Shown: positions 8,013 to 16,077 of the stretch, piece by piece | How the letters are laid out: each line of letters begins with the position of its first letter | Numbering within the stretch: position 1 is the stretch's first letter | Source of the DNA: Bacteroidales bacterium UBA6244 | GTDB lineage: Bacteria; Bacteroidota; Bacteroidia; Bacteroidales; F082 | DNA length: 18,739 bases | Reading direction: 5' to 3' | Assembly: GCA_002440885.1 (NCBI GenBank) | Contig: DJVY01000196.1 | Span: 4,983 to 23,721, forward strand | Position numbers and translations under genes: made by a program | The notes under the pieces: model-generated | What the model was told of the DNA's origin: nothing | The model's input: only the letters and a program-made list of their open reading frames with translations | Database searches by the model: none

Positions 8013-8846
8013 TTACTCGTCTTTTTCAAAAAGGGGACACGCAAATTGCTGACTGTTTCGCTGTTGGAGGCGTGCTATATTGCAGAATACCAACGTGTCC
8101 TCATCGTCCTGATTGTAGTTTTTACATACAATGCATCGTCCGGGCACTGGTAGTAAGTCCTTTTCAATCATGTTGAAATGGTCTGCATTTAATCTTTCTG
8201 CCGGAGATGGATTATCAGGCTTACTGGTGTTCTTATTCTCATTCGACATTGTTTCCGTATCATGGTCTTCAGAAACATTCATTTCATTGAAAAATCTGGC
8301 CACTTCTTCGGGAGTTGGCAGTAATTCATCAAAATTAATGTCAATGTTGTCGGTTTCATTTCCTGAAGCTTCATCAAATTTCAATTGCGCTGCAATTTCG
8401 GCACAGGAGGTGCAATATCCCGGAAAGGCGCAGTAATTTTCGGTGCAATCACAAAACTCGATATGGTTTTCGCCAAACGACAGCGCCACATGCGATTCCT
8501 CCCAGAAGTCACGAATAAACGGATACCTCAGGTGCATGGGGAAGGTTTCAGGAAAATCGAGTACGAAATGAAATACCTCAAGCAGTTTTTCCAGTTCCGT
8601 GGCCAACAGAGCCTGTTCCTGCGTGGTAAGTTCTTCAGGAAAAGGGAGTAGCTCCTGGTCGATACCCGTTATTTCGCCAATAGGCTCCTCCTCGCCATAT
8701 ATGTATTGTTCCACATAAGCCATGTCCTCCAGCTCAAGTTCGTTGTCAGGGTTAGCTTCCGAGGTTACCCACAGGTCGTGAGGTGGCCTAAGGTTCCAGC
8801 TTGCCATGCGGATATCATCGATTAGTTGGGAGACGTAGTGGTTCAT
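8013..8846 (-). CDS. Cysteine-rich conserved hypothetical protein in the cas4-cas1-cas2 operon
   Basis: This 277-residue acidic, soluble protein has no signal peptide or membrane segment. It has two cysteine clusters: Cys132, 134, 139, 145 and 148 (FCDCTENYCAFPGYCTSC), and Cys238, 241, 255 and 270 near the C-terminus (CIVCKN, then VFCNIAR and FACPLF). The second looks like a four-cysteine metal site. A low-complexity linker rich in Asp, Glu, Asn and Ser joins them (about 158-220). The opening MNHYVSQLIDDI and the C-terminal pattern resemble a family I recall as common in Bacteroidota and not tied to CRISPR. It is not a recognised cas gene. Its spacing from cas4 (17 nt) implies one transcript, and 125 nt separate it from the transposase upstream. 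It may be an accessory factor, a metal or RNA binder, or a passenger. The function is unknown. Confidence 0.82.
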   Translation of the reverse strand: MNHYVSQLIDDIRMASWNLRPPHDLWVTSEANPDNELELEDMAYVEQYIYGEEEPIGEITGIDQELLPFPEELTTQEQALLATELEKLLEVFHFVLDFPETFPMHLRYPFIRDFWEESHVALSFGENHIEFCDCTENYCAFPGYCTSCAEIAAQLKFDEASGNETDNIDINFDELLPTPEEVARFFNEMNVSEDHDTETMSNENKNTSKPDNPSPAERLNADHFNMIEKDLLPVPGRCIVCKNYNQDDEDTLVFCNIARLQQRNSQQFACPLFEKDE

Positions 8847-8971
8847 TTTTTCAATTATTGAGTTAGATTGTTGTTAAAAGGTTCATATTCAATCATGTGA
8901 TTTGGGAACTCTTTGGTGAGGAGTGGGGGAGGTTTATTTATTATGTTTTTCATGGTCATTGGTTCAATTTA

Positions 8972-9580
8972 TTATATTTCCAACCATTCCTCGATCGTTT
9001 CGACTTCGACTTTGTTGTTATGCATATGTTTGAAATTAGCTTGGCTATCGAACCACCCAATTACCTCGTTGCGTTTTAATTTGGTTGGTTTAATCGAAAC
9101 GCAGGTCAAATAGCTGTTCCAGGGATACTCAACAGGATGACTACAGAAATTGTGGTGTACGGGGTTGTTGTGAATATAAAGGATAACCCTTTTTAGGTAT
9201 TCAGCAGTGTCCACTAGTTTTCGCTTAAAAGGACGTTCGAATAATGCACCCCGTAAATTATATCGTTTATTGAGCGCTTTAGTGTACGCGTTAAACAGGT
9301 TGGAAAAGTGCTGGTGAGGCGGTTTTAGATGCAATGGTGTTTTGGAATCTTTACGATCATCATTTGCAATATCCGCTTCATCCTTAATCTTTACCAGTAA
9401 ATGAAAATGGTTCGGCATTAATACCCATGCATATGTTTCAGCAATCGGAGAAATATATTGATCATATTTAATAAGGAAATATTCAAAATTTTCCGATTCT
9501 CGGAATAAATTTTGTCCTCCTACACCGTGGTTATAAATGTGGTAGAATTTACCACGAATTAATTGTTCGAAATGTTGCAT
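8972..9580 (-). CDS. REP-associated tyrosine transposase (RAYT, Y1_Tnp/IS200-like)
   Basis: This intact 202-residue protein has the single-strand HUH transposase pattern. The HUH motif is His58-Phe59-His60 in WVLMPNHFHLLVK, and the likely catalytic Tyr99 is in LFNAYTKALNKRYN. Typical RAYT blocks follow: FERPFKRKLV, ILYIHNNPVHH and YPWNSY. RAYTs act on short palindromic repeats and are usually single-copy domesticated relatives of IS200/IS605 enzymes. A perfect palindrome lies 14-50 nt upstream of the start. The gene stands between cas7 and the adaptation operon, on the same strand, and seems to have entered a once continuous cas locus. I see no second end or target duplication that would define a full insertion sequence. 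Confidence 0.93.
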   Translation of the reverse strand: MQHFEQLIRGKFYHIYNHGVGGQNLFRESENFEYFLIKYDQYISPIAETYAWVLMPNHFHLLVKIKDEADIANDDRKDSKTPLHLKPPHQHFSNLFNAYTKALNKRYNLRGALFERPFKRKLVDTAEYLKRVILYIHNNPVHHNFCSHPVEYPWNSYLTCVSIKPTKLKRNEVIGWFDSQANFKHMHNNKVEVETIEEWLEI

Positions 9581-9593
9581 GAACTTCGTCGAT

Positions 9594-9630
9594 AAAAAAA
9601 CCTGACAGGTTTTTAAAACCTGTCAGGTTT
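9594..9630 (-). terminator. Intrinsic terminator after cas7, built from a perfect REP-like palindrome
   Basis: On the minus strand AAACCTGACAGGTTTT and its exact reverse complement are separated by one base (arms 9615-9630 and 9598-9613), and seven T's run from 9600 to 9594. A 16-bp stem plus T-run is a strong Rho-independent terminator, 7 nt after the cas7 stop. Each arm is itself nearly palindromic (AACCTG-A-CAGGTT), as in REP elements recognised by RAYTs, and the RAYT start is 14 nt beyond the T-run. It may therefore serve as both a terminator and a transposase site. Confidence 0.82.
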
Positions 9631-9637
9631 GGAAATT

Positions 9638-10696
9638 CTACGATTCAACTAATTGATTTTCATAATCAAACAACATCATTAGGTCAATTAGCTTTTGTTC
9701 AGCTTTTTCAAGTGCATCTGCACTTTCGTTGACCGTAACTACATAACTAGAACATGGAAGAGTGACAAACACTTCGGCTCCGGCTGTTTCGTCGATAATG
9801 GGTTTAGCTTTTGGCCGCTCGCCATCTTCTATCAGTTTTGCACGTATAGAACCAGCGAGTTTGTTGGCATTGTCACTAATTGCCACCGCCAATGTTTCCA
9901 TTAAGCTGAAGGTGCGTGCTTGATTAGATGTAATGCGCCAGTTAAGCAAAGCACTTGCCAAGGCTGGAATAACTTTTTCACGTTCTTCTCTTGGGAGTAC
10001 CAAGCATTTTCCAAACACATTTTCACTTTCTATCCATCCTTTTGCTTTTAAGTCCTCAATTTTATCTTTCGACAATTCTGGCTCATGTTGATTGGTTGAA
10101 ACGGAGAAAAGGGTGCGAAGATCGATGGCGATATCGTAAACGAAAAGTCCGCCAGTCCGAACATTATCTGGAATCCAATTCCGTCGTGGCAAGGTACGGT
10201 TATTGGTTGACAAGAATTCGTCAATTTCTTCATCGGTCATTAATTTATCTCCCAATCTCACATTTACGGGATGCCTGTCAGGCCTATCGCTTCTGTCGAA
10301 AGTCAGATTTTCTTTGTCTGTTCCTGCAAGCAAAGGATGAATTGGACGCATCGCCGAAATAGATAAAGGACTCCGGCGTTTTACAGTAATGCCATCGCCA
10401 GCACGCATCCAGCCTCCAATCAACTGGTCGACATAGGAAGGGTCACATGGAGACCATGGTTCTTTATTTTCTAACTCTTTCTTAGAATTCACGTTATAAT
10501 TGAACGTGATGGGTGCCATTTGTACGTTCAGATTTGAAGTTAGTGAATCAAGAATTGACCTCTTCACCTGTTGACCACTAGAGTAGGCGACAACTCGATT
10601 GAACTGAGAATCGAAATAGGTTTTCTGACCATCTTGAACACAAAATACAGTGTGCTCTGCGTGTTTTAACGCTCTTAAATAAATGTAGGCATTCAT
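9638..10696 (-). CDS. cas7: Cas7 family Cascade backbone protein (type I-B/'PGING' Csp1-like)
   Basis: This 352-residue protein is placed as Cas7 by the motif SSGQQVKRSILDSL (about 39-52), the RNA-binding segment typical of Cas7 backbone subunits, by its position after cas8, and by its length. Cas7 multimerises along the crRNA spacer and is the most abundant Cascade subunit. The middle (about 85-175) carries an insert rich in Arg, Asp and Pro that could form the thumb. The start is 11 nt after the cas8 stop, and a strong terminator follows directly, so cas7 ends the interference operon. The sequence is divergent from standard I-B Csh2 and I-C Csd2. I think it belongs with Csp1 of the Porphyromonas-type systems, but that subtype call is from memory. 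Confidence 0.87.
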   Translation of the reverse strand: MNAYIYLRALKHAEHTVFCVQDGQKTYFDSQFNRVVAYSSGQQVKRSILDSLTSNLNVQMAPITFNYNVNSKKELENKEPWSPCDPSYVDQLIGGWMRAGDGITVKRRSPLSISAMRPIHPLLAGTDKENLTFDRSDRPDRHPVNVRLGDKLMTDEEIDEFLSTNNRTLPRRNWIPDNVRTGGLFVYDIAIDLRTLFSVSTNQHEPELSKDKIEDLKAKGWIESENVFGKCLVLPREEREKVIPALASALLNWRITSNQARTFSLMETLAVAISDNANKLAGSIRAKLIEDGERPKAKPIIDETAGAEVFVTLPCSSYVVTVNESADALEKAEQKLIDLMMLFDYENQLVES

Positions 10697-10707
10697 GGTT
10701 ATTTGTT

Positions 10708-12021
10708 TTAGGATTTTTTATTAACTACTGCGTATTGAAAACGGATTAAAGTAAGGAAGTAAGGTACATTGTCGACTGGCATTGTGTGGATGATTTTTGC
10801 AATCTCGGCCAGATAATCTGTTTCCGGACTTCCTTTTACAATTTCGATTAATGATTCGATAAACTGCTTTTTATTCACTGAAGTCAATAAGTTTGCTACT
10901 TCTTGACTTTTCACCTTTTTTGCATTTTTGTCGCTCAAGGTGTGGGAGTTGAGGGTAGCCGCAATCTGTTGCGCCTTATCCCATAATTGTTCATTGTTCA
11001 GCATAGCTAATAACCATATTTGATAAGTGTTAAAATTGATTGTTTTTTCTTCATCTGTAGGGTTGTATTTCGGAACGACTCCTTTGTCCATGCAGTCCCG
11101 GAACCCTTTTGGTTCGAGTGCATTAACACCAATTGCTCCCATTTGGCAAGCCTTGGTAAAGCCAAGTGCTGATCCAAACAATTGCTCAACTTGATCGATT
11201 TTGGTAGTTCCAAAATACTTGGTATAGAGTTCGAATGGTTGTCGGATACGTGGCAAATCAAATGGAACAAACCCTACTGTAATATTCATTTGTCCCAAGC
11301 TATAAACATACGCTGTAAACGATGTTTCAGGATAATTACGGGCAATACCAATTAGAACTTTAGTCCATGATTGGGTAGTTATCTCCATCCCACCATCCTT
11401 CATTGCTCCAAACGGATTAAACGATGCTGTTGGGTTTGCTTCATCAAAGCTTAGTTTGTTATAACGGTGTGCAATCCAATGACCGTTCCATGTGTTGATT
11501 TGGTTTCCTCTCAGGCCTGGTGTACTGTTTAAATAATCGCGATAAACCTGCCAGCCCTCGAATAGGTCAAGCAAAATTTGCGTATTACTGAACAAAAGCG
11601 ATAACCCACTTTGTACTCCAATTCCCAACCCACTGCCAATCCATGATAAATAAATATCGTTGGTCTTAATGGGTAAATCTAGGTTAGTTACTTGTCCCGA
11701 GGTAGTGGCTGTTAAATCCAATGTTGGAAAACCAATGGCAATGCTGGCATCGGCCGGCCCTGTATTGATCTTGTCAAGCGTTTTTGTAAACCGGTCATTT
11801 CTTTTTTCAACTTTTTCATAAGGTATCTTTCCCGTTCTCATCTTATCCCAGCTAATCTTTGGATTTTCAAGAGGAGAATTGCCCGCAGACATCATGTATT
11901 TGTTGTGGTTAAAGAAAATTTCGTAGTACTTCTCAACGAAAAACTCTTTTGCAGAGAAGTTGCATTGATACTTATCGTTGTAAGCATCCAGAAAGATTTT
12001 TCCAATATTTGCTGCTATCAT
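10708..12021 (-). CDS. cas8: Cas8 family large subunit of Cascade (type I-B/'PGING' Csp2-like)
   Basis: This 437-residue protein lies between cas3 and cas7 (12-nt and 11-nt gaps), the slot of the Cascade large subunit, which reads the PAM and recruits Cas3. It has no signal peptide. A hydrophobic Gly-rich stretch (LSWIGSGLGIGVQSGLSLLF, about residues 128-147) is probably buried core and not a membrane helix. The N-terminal part includes MMSAGNSPLENPKISWDKM, which I recall from related Bacteroidota proteins. There is no paired CXXC motif of the Cst1 type. Cas8 proteins diverge so much that the call depends on size and synteny as much as on sequence. The likely relatives are Csp2 proteins. Confidence 0.8.
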   Translation of the reverse strand: MIAANIGKIFLDAYNDKYQCNFSAKEFFVEKYYEIFFNHNKYMMSAGNSPLENPKISWDKMRTGKIPYEKVEKRNDRFTKTLDKINTGPADASIAIGFPTLDLTATTSGQVTNLDLPIKTNDIYLSWIGSGLGIGVQSGLSLLFSNTQILLDLFEGWQVYRDYLNSTPGLRGNQINTWNGHWIAHRYNKLSFDEANPTASFNPFGAMKDGGMEITTQSWTKVLIGIARNYPETSFTAYVYSLGQMNITVGFVPFDLPRIRQPFELYTKYFGTTKIDQVEQLFGSALGFTKACQMGAIGVNALEPKGFRDCMDKGVVPKYNPTDEEKTINFNTYQIWLLAMLNNEQLWDKAQQIAATLNSHTLSDKNAKKVKSQEVANLLTSVNKKQFIESLIEIVKGSPETDYLAEIAKIIHTMPVDNVPYFLTLIRFQYAVVNKKS

Positions 12022-12033
12022 ATCTGTTGTGTT

Positions 12034-14175
12034 TTAAAAAAACCGCAATGAAACATTATAAAACTCGGGTTTGGCATTTTCAACCAGGAAACCCAATTCA
12101 TTATCATAAGCCTTCGACGGAATGACAAAAGGTTTGGAGCCATTGACCGATTTGTCCAAGCCCCGATAGGCTACCGATCGGTACGATACCGGAATTTCCA
12201 TTTTTGCCTGTTCTTCATAAGTCGAAGTGTCGTAAAGAACTTTGTCAGCTTCGTCAATACAAGCCACTGAATCAATATCCAGCGTTTCCAGAAGTGCCGA
12301 TTTCAAATTGTGCCAAAGCTCTTTAATCATCCATTTTCCACCTTTAAACACGGCATTCAAGTCGATGTTAACAAATTCAATGGTAGGATAAACGGTATCG
12401 ATCATCAATTGCGCTTCCCGTTCTTTCATTAAATTGCCATTTGGCAAAGCATCGTAAGTTCGTTTCAAAACTTCCAAGCCATAAGGCAAAGCATCGGTTT
12501 TCTCAGTGGGCGGAGCAAGTACATAAATGGGTTTGTAGTGCCCAAGCGTTTCTTTTGAACGCTTGCGGTTGATACGCCCAAACCGCTGAATCAACGCATC
12601 GATTGGGGCACATTCTGTAACCATCAGGTCGAAACTAATGTCCAAACTCACTTCAACCACTTGAGTTGAAACCACTAAACAGGCTTCGGTGCTGTTGTTG
12701 TAATTGTTTCGCAGATCGGATTCTAATTGGCTTCGCGTTCCTCGTTTGAACCGACTATGCACCAACATTTTTTCAACAAGAGGATATCTTTCAGATAGAT
12801 TCTTAAAAAGAGCTTGTGCACGTTTTACCTGATTGCAAACCAAAAGGATTTTTTGATTTTGCTGAATAGCTTCATCAATAATGTTGCTCAACGATTCAAT
12901 TGAATCGGCTTTGTGGATAATATGCCTGTTGAACGTATCCAATACCAATTCAGGAAGTTTCACCTCGTAAATATTGTCGTCACCCCCTAATATATCAACC
13001 AATCGGCCATACAATACCGATGGCATGGTAGCCGTTCCAATATGCACGCGGCAGCCAATATTACATAGTATTTCAACAATCTTTAAAACAATAGCCTGGG
13101 TTGTTTCGGAGTAGGTGTGAATCTCATCGAGAATTATGTCACAACCTTTGATGTCTGCAATCATGGCTTCGTAGCCTTTGGTTCCAAATACCAACGAGGC
13201 CATCTGGTGCGGCGTAAGCACTTTAACTGAAGCACCAATATGGCGCTGAAGAATCTTTTCTTCAATCGTTCCATTCTCCAACTTGATGCTTGAGGCCGCA
13301 TGAAGCAAACGAACATCGGCATCGGTATTTTTCAGATCGGCTTTAATCCGCTCGTACATGGCGTTGATCGACGCTTGAAATGGCAAGGTGTAAAATATAC
13401 GCCCGTTGCAACGGCGAATCAAAAAGTCGGTTTTCCCGGCTCCGGTTGGAGCTGTAACCAAGGTGTGTTTGCGTTTATCGTCTGTCGAAATTAACGACAA
13501 CGGATACAGTTTACTTTGTCGGGAGTGGTAATAGCTCAAATCAGGTGCAACGAAAAGCTTTCGTTCTAATGGTTTAATATAGCCACTCATGGCTGAAGCC
13601 AAATGGTCGGCAGCAATCAAAACGCCTTTCCATTGCGAATAGCCATACTTTTTAGAGAGACAATAATCAACAACTTCATAGAAACTCTCCTTAGCTTGAT
13701 CAACAGATATAGGCTTGATTTCAAAATTGAAATATTCCAGTATCGATAGGGCATCTTTGCTCCAAACATCAAAACCGTTGATGTGTTTTTCAAAAACCTC
13801 TGGTTCTGTTTCATCCAAATCGAGCAAACCTTTTCCGCCTGCATCCTTATAAATTGATTTGTGGTGAGCAACAATCATGTCAATTACAGGATACTTTTCT
13901 TCTTCATTTAGAAATGAAATGAAAAACAGGGAAGCCAATTCATGCCGAAATAGAAATCCTGGAGGTCGTTGAAAGTTCTTCTTCAATGTATTTTGAAAAA
14001 GTGAACTCGCCTTGCCAATGTCATGAAGAATTGCACCCTTCCGGGCAATCGAAGCATCTAACCCAAGGTGTTGGGCTACCTTTTCAGCTAGCAACGCTAC
14101 TTCGGATAAATGTTGAACCAACGTAACACGTCCGTTATCTTCTCCTTTGGCTAATATGTGTTCGAGGTTTTTCAT
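12034..14175 (-). CDS. cas3: CRISPR-associated nuclease-helicase Cas3 (HD plus DExH)
   Basis: This 713-residue protein fuses an N-terminal HD nuclease to a superfamily 2 helicase, the effector that nicks, unwinds and shreds DNA bound by Cascade. HD residues are His22, the His51-Asp52 pair (AILHDIGKAS), His78 (FRHELAS) and His104-His105 (IVAHHKS), with a further Asp190-His191. Helicase motifs are Walker A APTGAGKTD at 242-250, DEIH at 350-353, GTATMPS at 380-386, the motif V region STQVVEVSLD from 503, and motif VI QRFGRINR at 530-537. The start overlaps the cas5 stop by one base (TAATG), suggesting coupled translation. All motifs are intact, so interference should be functional. A cas3 gene between cas5 and cas8 differs from the common I-B order, where it follows cas5 after cas8 and cas7. 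Confidence 0.97.
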   Translation of the reverse strand: MKNLEHILAKGEDNGRVTLVQHLSEVALLAEKVAQHLGLDASIARKGAILHDIGKASSLFQNTLKKNFQRPPGFLFRHELASLFFISFLNEEEKYPVIDMIVAHHKSIYKDAGGKGLLDLDETEPEVFEKHINGFDVWSKDALSILEYFNFEIKPISVDQAKESFYEVVDYCLSKKYGYSQWKGVLIAADHLASAMSGYIKPLERKLFVAPDLSYYHSRQSKLYPLSLISTDDKRKHTLVTAPTGAGKTDFLIRRCNGRIFYTLPFQASINAMYERIKADLKNTDADVRLLHAASSIKLENGTIEEKILQRHIGASVKVLTPHQMASLVFGTKGYEAMIADIKGCDIILDEIHTYSETTQAIVLKIVEILCNIGCRVHIGTATMPSVLYGRLVDILGGDDNIYEVKLPELVLDTFNRHIIHKADSIESLSNIIDEAIQQNQKILLVCNQVKRAQALFKNLSERYPLVEKMLVHSRFKRGTRSQLESDLRNNYNNSTEACLVVSTQVVEVSLDISFDLMVTECAPIDALIQRFGRINRKRSKETLGHYKPIYVLAPPTEKTDALPYGLEVLKRTYDALPNGNLMKEREAQLMIDTVYPTIEFVNIDLNAVFKGGKWMIKELWHNLKSALLETLDIDSVACIDEADKVLYDTSTYEEQAKMEIPVSYRSVAYRGLDKSVNGSKPFVIPSKAYDNELGFLVENAKPEFYNVSLRFF

Positions 14176-14729
14176 TACATTCCACTAACGGGTTTGCCTG
14201 CAATTTCTAACCATCCGTACATGGGTTTCGCCTCATCGAACCGATTGAAGCCTACCAAAAACGACTTTTCACTTTCTCCAAACCGCAATTCAAATCCGGT
14301 TATTTGATCAAATTCCTTTTCACCCAATTGGATTATTTCAGAATCGGGGAAAAGCACATCTTCATTTCGGCACAAGCAAATGTGTTGCTTTGCACTTTTG
14401 TGCGACTCCTCCTCTGTCTCGAATGCCAGATAAAGAATAGGGTTGATCATTACACCGCGCTCAAGAATTGACTGTTTGCGCACCATCATTTTCTGTTGGG
14501 TTTTCTTTTCCCAACCACGGGTTTGCGTTTGTTCTTGCTGCACACTGATGGATGAATATGTTAATTTATGGCGAACTATAGAACTAACTTCCAGTTTTTG
14601 TCTTATTCCTTCAATAATGGACGGAGTAAGAAATTGCTGGCTAAATGTTTTTCCATCCCGCACTGCGGTCCAGGGTTTGATAAAACCGAATGAACCCGAA
14701 TATTTTACAACGTAATACATATCACTCAT
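14175..14729 (-). CDS. cas5: Cas5 family Cascade subunit
   Basis: I choose the ATG at 14729, giving 184 residues from MSDMYYVVKYSGSFGFIKPW. A TTG at 14753 would extend it into cas6, and a second ATG at 14720 is possible. GGAG about 12 nt upstream is a weak ribosome site. The N-terminal ferredoxin-like strand is followed by QFLTPSIIEGIRQKL (about 33-47), matching the 'TPSxIxGxxR' block of Cas5. Cas5 caps the 5' tag of the crRNA in Cascade and contacts the large subunit. The gene begins one base after the cas6 stop and overlaps cas3 by one base. Catalytic activity of the Cas5d kind is not expected because cas6 is present. Confidence 0.88.
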   Translation of the reverse strand: MSDMYYVVKYSGSFGFIKPWTAVRDGKTFSQQFLTPSIIEGIRQKLEVSSIVRHKLTYSSISVQQEQTQTRGWEKKTQQKMMVRKQSILERGVMINPILYLAFETEEESHKSAKQHICLCRNEDVLFPDSEIIQLGEKEFDQITGFELRFGESEKSFLVGFNRFDEAKPMYGWLEIAGKPVSGM

Positions 14730-14730
14730 T

Positions 14731-15387
14731 TTATTTAATTGCTCCAAAACCAATTCCTGTTGAGTTACCTAACCCAACGTTCCAGGCAAAAAGTTTTGTC
14801 TCTGGCTTACCTTCGATTGCTACCGGACACCAATTGGCACGGTTGTGTATCCCATTATATGTAATCTTTTTTGTTTTTGCATGTGGATACGTTCGGTCGA
14901 ATCCTATGCTAAGAGTTTCATCTTGTAATCCTGCATTGCGCATTTTCGTCTCTAATGTTTCCTTAAGATATTCATTTGCCCGAGGATCATCGAACAATAT
15001 ATGGTTTACTTTCTCGCCGTCGCGACGTTTTAGAAATATTGGACTTGCTGCATGAAATAGGGTCTTCTCTTTAAAATCAGGGTCTTCCTGAATAAGAATG
15101 TCGGTCACTTCCAGACCATTAAACATTTTAGGCAACGCCCTTATTCCTGAGATCATTTTGATAATTAGGTTCTTATCGTGGGCACTGAAAAAAAATGATG
15201 ACCCCTGATCAAAAGAGAAACCTTTAGGTGTAACTTTCCCACCAATAAGTTGTGAAAACGAATATAGAGACACTTCCCCATGTTCGTTGTTCTTGCCGAG
15301 CCATTTATGTATAACCCCAGTTAGTAAAGGTTGATGATTAAAAGGAATTACCTTTTGATAAGAGCTGACTTTAATGTGAATTCTCAT
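14731..15387 (-). CDS. cas6: CRISPR RNA endoribonuclease Cas6
   Basis: This 218-residue protein has the Cas6 hallmark at its C-terminus, the glycine-rich loop NVGLGNSTGIGFGAIK (about 203-218). Near the N-terminus, NEHGEVSLYSFSQLIGG (about 34-50) matches the 'H...FTFSxL' block, and His36 is a candidate catalytic residue with Tyr42 close by. Cas6 cuts each repeat of the array transcript 8 nt from its 3' end; here that would leave the tag ATTGAAAC. It is the first gene of the interference operon and abuts cas5. I see no TAnnTTTG box in the first 200 nt upstream, so the operon promoter is not identified. Confidence 0.93.
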   Translation of the reverse strand: MRIHIKVSSYQKVIPFNHQPLLTGVIHKWLGKNNEHGEVSLYSFSQLIGGKVTPKGFSFDQGSSFFFSAHDKNLIIKMISGIRALPKMFNGLEVTDILIQEDPDFKEKTLFHAASPIFLKRRDGEKVNHILFDDPRANEYLKETLETKMRNAGLQDETLSIGFDRTYPHAKTKKITYNGIHNRANWCPVAIEGKPETKLFAWNVGLGNSTGIGFGAIK

Positions 15388-15550
15388 ATACTTATTTAAT
15401 TGATTATTGCTGATAGTGAAATTTTTGTTGAAGTTTAAAAATCCAATCCTCCAATCGTCGTAAAACCTCTGGATTCACTCCCAAAAGAAAGTGATGCCAG
15501 AGTATCATGTCCCCCCGCCCCGGTCGGTTTTTCATTAAACTTACATTAAA

Positions 15551-15573
15551 ATTGGTATTCATTGGTATTCATT
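15551..15573 (+). repeat. Tandem duplication of a 10-bp unit
   Basis: ATTGGTATTC occurs twice head to tail and is followed by ATT, the start of a third unit. It lies about 165 nt upstream of cas6. It could be simple slippage or a pair of protein-binding sites; nothing in the sequence decides. Confidence 0.75.
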
Positions 15574-15760
15574 TTAGCAGGTTCCAAAGGTCATTCTGAA
15601 TTGCAGGTGTAAAAGTAATATGTGAAAAATGTAAAAGCAAGTTTTTTCATGGTTTTTTTTTGGAAATTATTTCTCCATTTTTTAAACCTCATCATATCAT
15701 CCCAGTGAATTTCCGAAATGTCAATGGCATAAATCCTTTACCCCGTGTTTAGGCGCTCCC

Positions 15761-15790
15761 ACCCGACGGGTTTTTTTCAACCCGGCGGGA
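15761..15790. repeat. REP-like palindrome related in design to the one at 9598-9630
   Basis: CCCGACGGGTT (15762-15772) pairs with AACCCGGCGGG (15779-15789) at 10 of 11 positions, around a short T-rich loop. The first arm is itself near-palindromic, ACCCG-A-CGGGT. The layout ACCyGACrGGTTTTT then AACCyGyCrGG matches the palindrome beside the transposase with C/T and G/A swaps. There is no T-run after the stem on the minus strand, so it is not an obvious terminator. Confidence 0.6.
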
Positions 15791-15929
15791 GGGGCTCGAT
15801 TACACCTGTCTTAATGATGCCGGATGCGCCCCCTTAATGATCAAAACTTTCCCAGTCGAAGATGGAAGCTGTATCACCTCCAAAATCATTTAGAGTTCGG
15901 TATGAATTATTTAATGCATAATCTTAAAA

Positions 15930-15975
15930 GTGCCATAGGCACGACCGACATTGTAAGCCTGGATTTTAATCCAGG
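15930..15975. repeat. Two-hairpin repeat element, probably a dispersed intergenic repeat
   Basis: GTGCC-ATA-GGCAC (15930-15942) forms one small hairpin. CCTGGATT-TT-AATCCAGG (15958-15975) forms a second, perfect 8-bp one 15 nt later. I recall similar 'GTGCCnTAGGCACGAC' plus 'GGATTTnAATCC' segments as repeated intergenic elements in Bacteroidota, but cannot check that here. No ORF covers it convincingly. Confidence 0.6.
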
Positions 15976-16077
15976 TGCTGCAAGGTACAATGATGCCTGT
16001 ATGGTAAGATGAGCCGTTTTGTTGCACTTAACCACCTGACCCCACCCCACACACTACCAACAGAAAGCACAACGCTG

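Noticed and set aside
9076..9105. Sequence resembling the CRISPR repeat (GGTTGGTTTAATCGAAAC) within the transposase gene
   Set aside because: Similarity is partial, lies inside conserved coding sequence, and lacks a second copy or spacer spacing.
10048..10362. Open frames on the other strand or frame over cas7
   Set aside because: They are shadows of cas7, whose frame is continuous and has family motifs.
15824..16012. 62-residue plus-strand frame beside the hairpin element
   Set aside because: It is made largely of the probable dispersed repeat, with no family match I can recognise and no coding signals.
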